Of a DNA stretch of 64,000 nt, positions 1 through 12,180 are shown in pieces. Where the stretch lies: NCBI GenBank assembly GCA_027924645.1, contig BSBN01001149.1, positions 4,650,001-4,714,000 of the forward strand, written 5' to 3'. The stretch's first letter is position 1. Each line of letters opens with the position of its first letter. The position numbers were made by a program, and so were the translations under genes. Source of the DNA: Cunninghamia lanceolata (lineage: Eukaryota > Streptophyta > Pinopsida > Cupressales > Cupressaceae). The notes below the pieces were generated by a model. The model was given only the letters and a program-made list of their open reading frames with translations, did no database searches and had not been told where the DNA came from.

Positions 1-1480
1 AACTATCAGGTTGAACCTCTTATTTGAACCTAGCCGTTGAACCAATGGTTCAACCCGATAGGTAGAGAGTCTCGCCACAGGAGAAGTGGGTGCTAGGTAC
101 TCATCGGTATGACAATTGAGGTCGGCCAGAGTTTTTGTGGGTGTGCCGATGGTAGAAGTTTGGCCGATGGGCTTTTGGAGAAGGAGCGTGCCTCCAGCGC
201 AGCAAAAAGCACTCGACATTTGTTATACATGCAGCTATGTTTTTAAAATGCTAAAGTGGTCTCCACACCATGCATGTGGGACTATTTTTCTTGCATAGTT
301 TGAACCTGCGATGAAATGCATTTTGGCGGGAAGCTCCATTTTGATTGTTGCGACGGTTTCCAAGTGAAATGCGGGTGGTTGAGCCATCAATGGCGATAGT
401 GTAGGGGTATGGGCGATGGGACAAGTGATCAGGCTGCTCGATTATGGATGAGGACTTCCAGATGGCGGTGCAGGGCTCGAGGTCTCCCCTATCTGTTGTA
501 GTAATAACTTCTGAGCGCCATTTTCTGATGGATGTATCTGGTGGATTTTTGACTTCTGGCCATGTAATTAATTGCAAAATGTACACGGTTCTGTATAAAT
601 GGTCTAGCTGTGTTACTTTTGAGAGGTTGGATGTTTTTTGGGCTTTCTGCTCTGACTCTAAACATAAGGTGTTCACATTTTGAAAGGCATTTTTTGCTAC
701 AGACTCGGTCCTTAGTCTGGTGTACCAGTCTATCTTGTCTTGTAAATGATAATTTTCTCTATGATGACTTTCTATGTAGATTGATTTTAAATGAAAAACA
801 CCTGTGTGTGTATTGTTTCTGATTGTCTCCTGTATGTCATTTGTTTTCCTTTCAAACAAGGTTGTCAAGGGCTTCTAAGTTTTTCAGTACATGCATACTG
901 TGTGTCTGATTTATTGCATCTACTCAAGGAGTGGTTAAATAGGATTTTGATCAGATACAAAGGAAAATAGATTGCATCATAGGATTTGTTAAGTATGATC
1001 ATAAGTAATACTCTTTCTTGGACATGTTGCTGTCAGGCAGTAGCATTCTTCTCAGGTCCTCTGGATATGAATTAGTGTTGTCATGGGGAGACATTTACAT
1101 TCTTAGATATGACTCTGCTGCCCAGATAAGGCACTGGTTTGGGAATCTGTCTGTTCAATGGGTCTAGGAAAGTCCCATAACTCCAAATATCAATTCAAAC
1201 CATTTCATCCTTCCACCTGTTAGTTGTAGGATTAGGAGTAGGAAACCCCTTGCATGCTTTCATCCCTAACCAGACACATATGTCCAAGAATGTTGCCAAT
1301 CTTGTGATTTGTTACACAAATCTTGCTCCTTACATGAGAGTATTCTGCCTATTGCTGTCAAGTTCTATCCTTCTGTCATTGAGCTAGTCAAGGTCATACT
1401 TTTATCAAATAGGGACACCCCCCTTGGTGCAGCAGAACCAGAAGTGAAGGGGAGGAGCTCATGCAACCTCCTATATTTAG
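1..1480. other. No recognisable gene; flank of the first gypsy element
   Basis: No homology that I recognise. The first 60 bases carry three GTTGAACC-like words, two of them forming a 9-bp-arm palindrome at 36-54. A 79-codon plus-strand frame (444-683) and a 205-codon minus-strand frame (251-868) overlap each other; neither has a known motif and I do not call either. The stretch just before 1481 should be leader or 5' LTR of the gag that follows, but I see no match to the LTR-like block at 9.9-11.7 kb. Confidence 0.4.
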
Positions 1481-3466
1481 TTGGCTGAATCTGCCTGTGC
1501 ATTAGAACTGGCAAACCCTAATGCTGATTCAGAAGAAAAACCAACACAATCCATTTATTCTACGGTGTCTATGGCACCCTCGAATATGACAGAACCAGAC
1601 TTGAATCAGGGAAACATTCCCTCAAATGAACTTGAAACACCTTCTTTTGATAGGTATGTGCCACCTCATCCTGATGCACCTGTTACAAATTGCTACGATC
1701 ATGAAGACTCTGATTACGAACCTGATCCAAAAGAGTCCAAGTGCTCTCTATCCTTCAATAACCCAGCTTGGGAAAATGACTCGGCCATACCAAATGTGCC
1801 GCATAAGGCTAGAAGGATAAGATTGAAAGTACATCAACCAAAACAACCTTCCACAAGTACTCACCTTGATGAAGAGGTTAGAAGGTTGGAAAGGCATCTA
1901 CATGAAACCAAAGATGCTCAAGAAGCATTAAGGATTTCCTTAGAAGAAGAATAAAAAGAGAAGTCTGCACGAGAGGAAGCCCATCACTATAAAAGTAGTC
2001 GAAGAGAACATCCTAGAAACGAAGAAAACATTAGAGAGACAACTCCTGCAGATGTGATCACAACTCTACTACAAAGAATTAGGATCCTAGAAGAAGAACA
2101 AGATGCTCCAGAGAAAAGAACAAAAGCTCACGAACAGGACCAAGGGGCATCTCAAAAACCCCTTACCTCAATTACTATTCGCGACATGCTAGTAATGAAA
2201 CCTACCTGAACGGGAATACACCTATTTAGAACAATCCAACAAATCCAACAATGAGCTATCAAAACCCACCTACAGGGTTATTACTAACAACCCCGCAATC
2301 TCAGAGTGCTTTCTTAGGAACATATCTTGAATATCTGAAAGAGCCTCTAGACCAGAATATAAGAAGTGGACAACTACCCCGGTCATTACCAAATCTCCCG
2401 AAGTTCAAAGGAGAGGGAGATCCAAACTCCCACATCAAAGCTTATACTACAGCCATAAGGGAACTCCTTCCTTGGGATGGAGTTATCGCAAAAAATTTCC
2501 TAAAAATGCTTGAAGGCACCGCCTTGGATTGGTATTATCGTCTTCCAGAGGCTTCAATCCACTCATTCGGATAGCTAATCAGAGAGTTTGTCATGGAATT
2601 TGACATGAACAAACTTGTAAAAATAGGGATTAGAGAGTTCCTCACAATGAAACAAGAACTGAATGAATCCATAGCACATTTCGTCACACGATGTAGACAA
2701 GTGCTCTATTCTTCAACCAGCGCCCCAAACATGGACCATCAAGAACTATGCGACCTCTTCTTGCATGCCCTTAACAAAGACATGAGAGAGGATGTTCAAA
2801 AACTACCATACAAGTCCTACAAGGAAGCATTGGAAAGTGCTTTAAGAATTGATCAAGTTGCTATTGACAGTGGACAAAAAATTTATGGTTCAAATGGAAA
2901 ATTAACAAAGGAAGACATGGGAAACAATACCACTGTTGTTAAGATCCTCAAAAAATAGGAGTGCAACCACAGACGAGGTAACAGATCAACCCCCAGTCAA
3001 AAGGGTAAGAGATGATTACAATGGGAGATATTACTATCCTCCTAACGTAAATGTCATAGATTGACCTAGAAACAATGGGTACTATCCTCAGGACAACTAT
3101 CAAAGTTGAAACCGTGACAAAAATGGGAACTGAAATGATGGGAGATATGAGAGACCCTCTTATGAATACAACCAGTATGGTTCTTTTCATAGAACAAAGG
3201 GGCATAGCACAGAATATAGTAGGGAATACAATAGATTCATAGAAAATCTTCCAGAGGATCAACAATGCTTGTTCATAGAAATGTTCTTGAACCCGCAAAA
3301 GATCACTCCAGATATCAAAGATACAAGGCAAAATCAAGCTCCTATAGCACCTCAAAATGCAAATATGAGGATTTATCAAGACCCGTTCCCTACACACAAG
3401 AACATGGAAACAACAAATCAAGATAAAGCAACTCAAATAGTAACCCCAAAGTCCCACCTCAACTAG
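1481..3466 (+). pseudogene. Ty3/gypsy gag remnant
   Basis: This is the structural (capsid) gene of an LTR retrotransposon, broken by in-frame stops near 1954, 2208 and 2574. The N-terminal part (1481-1954) is acidic and ends in a charged, probably coiled-coil stretch. The capsid domain is at 2251-2958: it begins with a LPKFKGEGDP motif, then a LDWYYRLPE motif and a long helical region ending in a RIDQVAIDSG-like stretch, the usual order in plant retrotransposon gag. The segment from 2959 to 3466 is Asn/Tyr/Gln-rich and shows no CCHC zinc knuckle, which is unusual for gag. The protease lies immediately downstream on the same strand. The Ty3/gypsy call rests on the gag type, the protease and the integrase tail. 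Confidence in gag identity is high, in exact ends low. Confidence 0.8.
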
Positions 3467-3486
3467 GAAAAAAAGGAGAAACTAAG

Positions 3487-4212
3487 TTGATGGGATTTGT
3501 CGAGATCATGCACAATGAAGAAAAAGAAGAGGATCATGAGGAAGACAATGAGCAAATCGAAGCATGTGAAGGCATTGTTTCAATAGTTGAACCAACACCA
3601 ACTCCAATCGGGCCTTATGAACTCATAGAAGACCTAAAGAAAACATATGCTCACATCTCGTTCATTGATTTGCTCAGAAACTCCCCCTCACATCGCTCAG
3701 CTTTGCTAAAATCCATAGGCCTGAGATATCTTGACCAAATCACACCACTGCCTAGCGAACAAGTCAATCATGTGGACTACGATCTTACCCCACCAAACAC
3801 AAAACTTAAAGATCGAGGGTTCTTCTTTGACCTACAACAAATGCCCTCCAAGGAAGAATTAACTAAAAAAGGGGACCCCGCACTATATCTTCAAGTATGG
3901 GTCTACGACACATGTATCAAACGAACATTGATCGATGATGGAGCTGCAGTGAACATAGTTCCTTTTTCCCGTTTGGAGAGAATGGGTTATGGACACACCA
4001 ACATCACCGCTTCAAGGGATACTTTAGGGAAAATCACGACATATGACAATCTGAAGGCAACCACCATAGGGAAAATCACCCTACCAATGACCTTGGGTCC
4101 CAAAACCATTCCGACTACTTTTTACATCATAGACAAGGACACGGGATATAATTTGATTCTTGAAAGGCCATGGATACAGAGGATGAAAGTTATGCCCTCC
4201 ACGCTATTCTAA
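3487..4212 (+). pseudogene. Retropepsin-like aspartic protease, Ty3/gypsy
   Basis: Aspartic protease domain of the first gypsy element, which would cut the Gag-Pol polyprotein. The first part (to about residue 130) is an acidic linker. The active-site segment reads LIDDGAAVNIVP, with D-D-G-A in place of the canonical D-T/S-G-A. The second half keeps the flap-like region and the C-terminal YNLILERPWIQ motif, equivalent to the LGRPWL motif of plant Ty3/gypsy proteases. The frame is open for 241 codons, so this is one of the better-preserved parts of the element. It ends at a stop at 4212; the same polyprotein resumes in another frame after 4276. No reverse transcriptase follows, so the element cannot be autonomous. 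Confidence 0.8.
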
Positions 4213-4275
4213 GAAGTTCGGTTCCTACACCTAGGGAAGGTATATGTCGCGCAGGGAGATCCAGAACCTTTCAGC

Positions 4276-5326
4276 ATGTTGAAGTCTAATACCCCAAACA
4301 AATGCATAGGAATTCCAATAGACTACGAGCTCCCTACAAACAAGTTAACCATCCCAAGTCCAACACCGCAATCAATATGTGTCAAAAGGACGGGAGCCCT
4401 AGAGAAGAACGTAAATACAACAGACATCAAAACTTTGGAGAATGGGCCACCACCAAAGCAGAAAGAAGTGGTCCCCAAGGACAAGACAATCGAAATAATG
4501 GAGATGATCGAAAGGGATGGACTACTCCAATTCCCCCTAGAGATAATCACCATTGACATCCAAGAAGTCTATAAACTCTTCCCATGCATAGGGGAAAAAC
4601 CTCATAGAATCAAAGGGTTGGTATTTCAAACCGCCACATTAGATCTGAGAGATGCGGCCCCACATGCTTTCTCGAATGCAGAGGAAGACATAATGGAGGG
4701 TTCTACCCCATTGTCACCATTAAGTAAGTCACAACTCCCTGATACACTTGAAGAAACAAAATCATATGAGCCCCTCACACCAACTGAGGACTCACATCAA
4801 CCAATATTACCCATGGAAGAGGCATATTCCATGGACAACGAATCAACCAATGCTATAGGGGTGTTACCTAGGATGTTTGTAGTGTCCAAACCACAAGAGA
4901 AACAAACCACTTCTGCCTCAGTTCAATCAAACAAACTTGGTAAATGGGAAGCACCTCGGCTACAAATCGAAAGGGTGGAGAGATTGCCTGATGAAGACGA
5001 AGAAAGTGAAGGAATCTTTTACAAAGAGTGGAAGATGAGTGACAGTTGGTATCAACGATCCTGTCATCTTTGAACTACCAAAAAGTTATATTGGGTATGC
5101 CATGGACTTGAGACCAGAACCCAATGGGAGGAAAAGTATAAGCTTTGTCCCTCCTGACAAACAAAGGGAGCCACAAACTCCTCTTGAACTATTCCAATTC
5201 TTAAAAAGAATCCAAGAGAGACCAGAAATAAAAATCTACATGCAAGAAAAATTTGATTTGTTGATGGAATTACTCAATTGTGAAGGAGTCTTGTATTGGA
5301 CCCCCTCCCACCAACATGCCTTTTAG
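4276..5326 (+). pseudogene. Pol linker remnant downstream of protease
   Basis: Two overlapping open segments (4276-5073 and 5039-5326) continue the polyprotein. The first 265 codons are Pro/Glu/Thr-rich and low complexity and look like the linker that separates protease from reverse transcriptase in long Tat-type gypsy elements. The second segment carries FELPKSYIGYAMDLRP and a helical stretch but none of the RT motifs: no YxDD box and no RNase H residues. I therefore treat it as non-catalytic linker. The segment stops at 5326, immediately before the integrase tail, so the RT, RNase H and integrase core have been lost here. Confidence 0.5.
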
Positions 5327-5382
5327 GATTTACTGCGTCTCATAATGCCTAGAGAAATCACTGAAATGGAAACAATAGACTA

Positions 5383-5599
5383 GAGTGATAAACGATACCG
5401 AATAGGAGAACTTGTCCTAAGAAGAGGTAGCACGAAAAACAAGAAAAGGAGATGAAAAAGAGCCTTTTCAGAAGACTGGAAAGGCCCCTACATGGTTAAA
5501 GAAGATATCAAAAATGGTTCTTATCTCTTATGCACGATGGAGGGAGAGGAATTTGGTGAAATAGTCGATGCCTTTCACCTCAAGAAATATTACGTCTAA
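5383..5599 (+). pseudogene. Integrase C-terminal tail, Ty3/gypsy
   Basis: A short remnant of the integrase C-terminal domain. The translated stretch contains RYRIGELVLRRG followed, after a stop, by WKGPYMVKE, NGSYLL and a closing HLKKYYV then a stop codon. This order is the familiar end of gypsy integrases (a W-x-GPY motif, then Y-x-L, then HLKKYY). The zinc-binding domain and DDE core that should precede it are absent. It marks the true 3' end of the pol ORF and fixes the orientation of the element as plus. Confidence 0.75.
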
Positions 5600-7222
5600 A
5601 AATAAAAAAATATAGAAAACATAAAAATACAAAAAAATTATAAAACAAAAAAATGACAAAAATAATTTGTTTCTTGCATTTCAGTTTCATTCTGTTCATT
5701 TTGCATTACAGTTCATGACTTGCTCTTATACTATTTTCTTTTTAGTAAGGAGTCTAACGTTGCCTAGATATACGTCATCCTTTCAGGACCTAGAGATTCC
5801 TCATTTTTTTCACAAATCGCCATTATCCCCCTTCATTCCCAGTGATTCTAAATCAAAGCCTAGCTCTTAGCTTTACATTGATCCCAGTCTTAATGAATCA
5901 AGATGTTAGGTCTAAGCAAAGTTAGTATTCAAACCTACATTGTTCAAAGGAAGCTTGCAAGTAGACCTTCCCAATTCTTCCCTAGTAGAAGAGAAGTCCA
6001 ACCAGATTACGAAAACTTTAGGTGGCGCTCAGCCCCTTATCTTTCTTGGCCAAAAAAGTCAAGAAGATCAAAACTCTGAAGGAAGACATCTAAGATACGA
6101 GTGAATAAAAAAAAATGAGTGAACAAAATAAGAGTGTAGAAAAGTGAGAATTGAGAAATCAAAACATCATGTGTCAAAAGTTTGAAAGCATTCATTTCTA
6201 GAAAAGTCAAAATTAAAAAAAAAAAAAACTGAAAAAGTCAAGTAAGGAAATTACAAAAAAAAGAAAAAAAAGAGAAAAAAAAGAGAGATACAAAACAAGA
6301 GTGAAAGAGAGAAGATTGTTGAATGTCTGTACTCTTGGGTGGAGATCAATCTAAGCTCAAAGCCTCAAGGGTGACATTCTAACAGAGAAAGAAAGGTACA
6401 AAGCACACACACGCATTAACTAAGCAAAGCCAAAGAGTCTAGTTATCTCTAGGATCATCTTCTATCTAGGGACCCTTGTTCTTTCCCATTTTATCCTTTA
6501 CCCTGGGTCTACCTTGCTTGCCATCTATGATCTAAGTCTAGCGAACACCTATAAAACTTGATACTCGTCTAAGTTGAAAGCTTATCAAATTATCTTATCT
6601 AGATAAGGATTAGTGTTTAGCCTTTAGCAAAGCCTGGAAATCAAAAGCACTCCATGATTGATTTTCACTCCCCACTTGAGTTTTCCTAAAAATCCCATCT
6701 CACAGCCCTGAATAGTTTTCTTATATCAGGACAACCCGCAATCCCCTAAATTGAAAATCGTATTTAAGAGCAGTCATTTTGTTTGTTCCACATTGCATCC
6801 ATATCAAAATCAGAAAAAGAGTCTCAAAGCAATAAAGTCAAAGTGTCATATCTCATGACATTCAGTAAAGTGTTAGAGTTTCATTTACAGCATTTCTTCT
6901 GTTCCTGCATTATCATATCGTAAACTACATATCATATATGTGTTCCGCAAAACTACAAAAACATGTCATCGTTGTCATACTTGCATTTGTTAAAAGAGTT
7001 AAAAAGGTCAAACATAATTAAAAAAAAATCCTAAAAACTTCCAAACATGCACAAGAGATGAGTACAGAATTCGACAAAGAGAAAAACCATAGAAAAGGAT
7101 AAACTTTCGTAGATACATCCAAAGTTTACATATACAATAGGTATCAAAGAGCTAAGACAAAATGCTCTAGAGAGAAGTAGAGGCTCCCCATGCAAGGGGG
7201 CACGAGGTTTAAGAAAAGCAAG
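5600..7222. other. A-rich 3' spacer of the gypsy element, no gene
   Basis: About 1.6 kb between the end of pol and the opposite-strand gene. The part around 5600-5660 and 6110-6300 is very A-rich with purine runs. I see no coding frame of note; a 67-codon frame at 5667-5870 has no known motif. Long non-coding 3' spacers with an antisense gene are typical of Tat-lineage elements. Confidence 0.55.
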
Positions 7223-9521
7223 TCAAGGTTGGTTCCCTCCAACAGAACCCTCGGGGCTTCGGCTCCTCCGTCTACGAGTACCGCTCGTCGCTCCATGGGA
7301 TCTATGAGAATGATGTGCTCTGTTGTGGGCATGTGATTGTGAAGGCCCCGCCATACTAGTGCTAGAACGCCCAACATTAAGGCAAGCCATCTCCTGAAGT
7401 ACTTTGTTCTCACCTTAAAGCGTGTTAACCTAGGTTCTCAACTCTGTGATCATCTCACACCCATGGTAAACAGGAACAAAAATGTATGTGGCGTCCTGCA
7501 GCAAGGGGCACACCAGGATCATCCAGGAGACGATCACGGGTCATCCTAGTAAAAGGAAAGGTTAATCCAACATTAACCTCATGAACCAAGTCCCTCCATT
7601 CTTTGACATTGCCTAAAGTGCCAAATCAAAGACAAGACCAAGTCAGTGCCACATGAAAAGAGAGAAGACAAAGACATAGCCAAAGTAAGAGTAAGTAAAA
7701 TAGAACTTACGTGGATCTCCATGCTACCAGTCAGGGTCAAGCTGACACATCACCTCATCTGAATTAGGAGGTTGAGGAACAACAGGAGGACCCTCAGGGA
7801 TGTCAGGGACCTCATGCGGGACATCAATGTCATCAAAATCCTCATCCTCGAGAGGAGCCCCATCTGACGAACCATCACTATCAGGAACATAGTCCTCGTT
7901 AGTAGACTCTGAATCAACTGTCATAGTCACAGATCAGGAAGGAGTCCCTCTCTCTCTCCTCTGTCCTCCTCTACCAACTCTAGTGATGAAGACACCTAGA
8001 GTCAAAGGTGTCCAAACGACACTCCTCTGTCCAATCTCCACCCCATCTCCTAAACAGTCTTGTAACAAGTAGACACAGGGGGCAAGTCCTCTGGGACATC
8101 CTCGCCGAACTGCTGCAAAACTCAATCCACCTGATGAGCCTCAACCTGACCATTGTGATCTGTGATCTCTAGAACCTCACGACAGTATGCTCTCATCTCG
8201 TCATCTCGAGCACAAGCTACCTCCATGTCATGATAGGGATCAAAAATCATGTCATCATCTATAAGGGTAGCAATAGCAGGAAGAGTAGCATCATAATGAC
8301 CAATGTGTGCCCACCTCGCTGCTCTCGGTAGTCGCCTATCCAGAAGAGGAATAAGCTTCTGGTAGGGTCTCATATGCTCAAAGATCCATGTCATAATCAG
8401 AGAAGAATGGTTGAAAGCTAGAGCCCCTCGACGAGAGATCTGATAGAAATATCTATCGACCGTAGCCAGGATGTCAGGTCCCCATGCATAAACTGTGCCC
8501 TCCTCTAATCCACGAATGATAAGTGTCCAACACCATCTCAGACGAGCCGAGGCCTTGTCCCCCGACAGCCTCGAAGTGATCAAGCCTATCAGAAACCTCC
8601 TCAGAAGTGGGATGCGGAGTCGTGACACAGAAGAAAGTAGAACTCTTGTCTGGTTCCCAGGGTGATTAACCCCCATAAAAGTAGCCCAAGAAGCCTTGTT
8701 CTCAAAAGATTCACTGGCAGGAAGAAATAGAGTTTGTCCTCTCACAGGAACCCCAAGGATGCGATACACATCATAAAGAGTGATAGTCCACTCTCTTGAA
8801 ATCTGTGGGAACCTGAATGTGTTCCTATCTGCATCCCAGTAAGTCAGAATATCACAGCATATACGAGATACATGATGGATCACGGGAACATGACAAACTC
8901 TGCCAAGACCTGTCCTCTTGAGTATGGCACGATCCTCTGTACTAAGTGAAGTGAACATCCATGAAAGCCACCCTTGCTCTCGACCAGCATTCCATCGAAT
9001 GTGCATCTCCTACAAAATCAAAAAGAGAAGTTTAGATTAGATCTCGTAAACTCGTAAAAACACAAAAAATCGTATAAACCATCAAAAACTATAATAAACA
9101 GGCAGATTAAGTGACCAAATCATGTCAGTTCAGAGTGAAAGAAGCATTCAAAGACATCAAATGCATCCAAAAATTAGTCCCACAGGGTCACCTCGGATGA
9201 CCCAGATGTTAGTCAAGATCTCCCAGGGCGACCCTATTGTCAAGCAGGATCCCCCAGGGTGACCCTGCCTGCCAAAAGGGGCGACCCTAAGAGTGACCCC
9301 CTCGAGTGAAAATCAGTCTAAAAACTCTGTTTCTCAGCCAATTTTGGAAAAATGAAAGACAAATCTTGCTCTAAACAACGAAATGAACATAGTGCAACAG
9401 GAAAAATCACCAAAAATAGACGATTTCAAGATATTTTTCATAAAATTCAACCTAGGGTTTAGAGGAGAGTTTTTCACTGATTACTTACTCGATTCTCTGT
9501 GGCTGAGGAAGAAGCGACCAT
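7223..9521 (-). pseudogene. Antisense plant mobile domain (PMD) gene with introns
   Basis: A spliced gene on the strand opposite to the gypsy element. Exon 1 (9521-9489) has an ATG and 11 codons and ends at a perfect GTAAGT donor. A 479-bp intron ends at TTTTGTAG, and exon 2 (from 9009) continues in phase for about 295 codons. It carries the plant mobile domain (PF10536-type): an N-terminal GWLSWMF and FRFPQISREWTITLYDVY stretch, GVPVRG, and later helical repeats ending near DDEMRAYCREVLEITD. Frame changes and two stops follow at 8122-7930. An acidic stretch (7922-7712) ends in another GTAAGT donor; a 99-bp intron leads in phase to exon 4 (7612-7223), which has a basic RRRRSRSPEG tail. Exon 4 has a one-base shift near 7497 and two stops. 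PMD proteins occur in plant nuclear genes (MAIN/MAIL type) and in transposons; the role here is unknown. The exon 2 to exon 3 junction is unresolved. Confidence 0.75.
9010..9488 (-). other. Intron 1 of the antisense PMD gene
   Basis: Begins with GTAAGT and ends with TTTTGTAG on the minus strand, joining exon 1 (ATG at 9521) and exon 2 in the same phase. The intron contains a cluster of repeated GGGTGACCCT-like words at about 9180-9300, related to words at 10470-10550 inside the LTR-like block. Predicted from sequence only; no transcript evidence. Confidence 0.6.
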
Positions 9522-9914
9522 CTCTGCAATCCCCTTGACGATACCTCTCTGTCGACTGCTCACGTGAATGATTTCATCGTCATTTTGCTCCGATCTCACA
9601 ATTTGGCTCTCTTTGTTTACCCTTAGCTTAGTTTCATTTTATGCATTTAGATTAGTTCTTTGCTTTTATGCATTTGTTTCGTGCATCATTTTGCGTGCTC
9701 TCATGCCTACATGTCCAAACTAACAAACACAAGTGACTAGTCAAACTCAAACGATCCATGGTAAGTTCGTCATTTCAATTTTCATTATTCGTTTTGATAT
9801 ATTTAGATGCCGGACTAATACTAGTTATTGCAGGTACAAATGGCAGAAAATTTGACAACAAGTAAGGCCTAGTTCGGGAACGGTATCTACCTTTCATGTA
9901 GACTATCGTCCTCG

Positions 9915-11690
9915 AAGGGGGCAAATAAATAAGCACAAAAATTAGGCACTGCCTCCACGAGGAACCCTATGATGATTCAAATCCTTGTCACGTACATGTA
10001 AGCATGAAAATAAATCCTTTGGGCAGCAAGCCTCTTGATGACATGTCCTCTTTTCTTGTCTTGTGTCATTTCTGCTTTGTCGATTCTCCTTCTTCCCCGT
10101 TTGCAACGCTTTATCGACACTTATTGTGACACTTGTCGACTTGCATTTTCTAGCTTTCGACCTTGATCCTAAGCCTTGTGAGTGTCTTGTAGGTGATTTT
10201 CCACCTCTCCCCTTTGTATTTTGTCTAGTGCACCTCATAGAAGCCTTCTAGAGGTCCCCTGATTCATCTCCCGCTTTTTGTTTTCGATTTCGACCAACCA
10301 ATCCAAATCTTCCCCTATTATTTCCAGATCCCCACTGGGGATCCTGAAGATGCAAGTGGAGATTTGGATTCTTCCACATGACTGGCTTGTTTCTTGATGC
10401 AGAAATCATCCTTTTCCTCCCCCATACCTTCTGCCAACCTGAATTTCTACATTCTGCACTTTTGATCTCAGATCTCCCCAGGTGACCTAGGGTTGCCCCT
10501 GGGGCAACCCATGATCTCCCTAGGTGACCTTGACTAATGAAGGTGGCAACCCTGCCATCTTTTGACCGCGAAAAAACTCAAGTTTCTCTCACGTTTTAGC
10601 TCCGTTTTCACCCGTTTTTCTTTTTGTTTGCATAATTTTTGATCCTTGATATAGAGTTAACTATTTCATGCACCCACATATGCATAATTAACTCTATTTG
10701 ATCTATAATTAACTCTCTAATCAATCTCATGCATTCTTCTAACTCCTTTTCTTCTTCAGTGATAAGCTATCATTGCTTCATCACTCCCTAATTAGTTGAG
10801 TTCATTGGGCAATCAACCTTGTTAACTCCCCATTCTATTCTTGTTAACTCATCAATCAAATGAGTTAACTCTTCAATCCAATCCCTTTTTCAAACCTACA
10901 AATATCCCCCTCCCCCAAGCATAAAGGGAGGCAAATTCATTGTGCACACAGCTCTTGCCAGTTTTGCTCTCCAACCTAGCATTCATATGCTCAATACAGG
11001 ATGTAAGTGCCTTTTACTTTCTTTGTTTCAATCAAACAACGCTACGCTGCTCAATTCTTATCCATTGTGCTCAATTCAAAGCTCACATCGAGCTCATACA
11101 AGCTTCACAAAAGCTTCTCTTTGCTTCTTCGGGTCATTTTTGTTGTCAAGAGGATCACCTGTTACCACAGAAGGATTCGAGGTTGCCTACACAAGGATTA
11201 CTGAGGGTAGTGGAGTCAACAAATCTTCATCTCTTTCAAGTTCTTTCATTGTTTTCATAGTAATTAGATAATCACTTTGCTCTTGGGAATAGTAACATTA
11301 TGCTTTTTCCTTGATAGATTAGATCTTGCATGTTAGGTTAATCATTTTTGCATTCCTAGATCTACTTTGTTAGAAAAAGCATCTTCCCTTTTATTAGATC
11401 AGTTTGCATTGAAAACATCAAAAACCCACAAAATCATAGATTCAACTTTGCATTTAAGAAGTCATATAGGATTGCATGCATATTTCTTTCATAGATTAGA
11501 AGCATTTTTCTTTCCAAAAATACTCTAAAAAATACCAAAAAGACGTTTTGCATGTCATCATTTAGTTTGCATTCATATACATCTGTTAAAATAGACAACA
11601 TTGCAAACCCTCGATTCCATCACGAGGTAACCAGTTAAACAAAGACAAACCCTAGGTCAAAACCCTAGATTTGGTGAAGGTTAGTAATCA
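9915..11690 (+). repeat. LTR-like block with polypurine tract, gypsy element
   Basis: A purine tract, CGAAGGGGGCA at about 9915-9925, is followed by about 1.7 kb of sequence with LTR features. A TATA-like ACAAATATCC lies near 10895, then a CT-rich start region and a leader with short overlapping frames (10940-11271) that I do not call as genes. It lies between the antisense PMD gene and a second gag leader (11.7 kb), as expected for an LTR shared by or separating two elements. I could not find a clear TG...CA pair or a second copy within the window, so boundaries are approximate. Confidence 0.45.
10490..10510. repeat. Perfect GC-rich palindrome in the LTR-like block
   Basis: Two 10-base arms (GGGTTGCCCC and its complement) separated by a single T. 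It is flanked on both sides by AGGTGACC-like words, which also occur in intron 1 of the antisense gene. It could form a hairpin or be a protein-binding site. Confidence 0.6.
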
Positions 11691-11699
11691 CATATCCCC

Positions 11700-12180
11700 T
11701 GTTACCCTGATCCACGAATGTGTTTAGGGGTGAGAGGAGAGTGGGTGAGAGCTATCCGTAGCGAGATCGAGGAGTTGCATCCGCAACCGCAACAACAAAC
11801 ATACATTCCACCACAAGAAGACCCATTTGTTCTCTTGTTGATTGAAGAAATTAGGCAATTACGACTACACAGAGCATTTCTCAGAGACATATAAATAGCA
11901 AAAGCCAACAACGAAAACAACCGATTACCCACACAAAGGTGGAATTCAAGGAATCCAAATAGAAGAAGAGAAACTAGTGACCCTTCGGGTCATAGGGTTA
12001 TCACAAGAACCACAAACACACAACAAAACGCACAACAACAAAGGCCATAGAACTTGCCGACCCCCCTTCGCGAAGTCCGGCTCTCCAACAAGATAGACCC
12101 CCACCGTGTCTCGTCCCTGACTCCAATTCCATCCGCAGATCTGCCCCACTACTAAGAGGTTGTCCAGCAAGTAACTATTC
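11700..12180 (+). pseudogene. Second gypsy gag leader fragment
   Basis: One plus-strand frame is open from about 11740 to the stop near 11893. It reads as a Glu/Gln-rich N-terminal gag segment (WVRAIRSEIEELHPQPQQQ followed by LLIEEIRQLRLHRAFL). Past the stop it continues with Asn/Arg/Thr-rich sequence to about 12050. It follows directly on the LTR-like block, as a 5' LTR-leader-gag order would. It is cut off at about 12180, where AT-rich DNA begins. It does not resemble the N-terminal gag at 1481, so it is probably from a different element. No capsid motif survives. Confidence 0.4.

Noticed and set aside
251..868. 205-codon minus-strand frame
   Set aside because: No recognisable domain, overlapping plus-strand frames, and position in the flank of a decayed element; kept only as a note.
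10940..11271. Three overlapping plus-strand frames of 65-109 codons
   Set aside because: They sit in the CT-rich leader of an LTR-like block in three frames at once, so chance openness is the likely reason.
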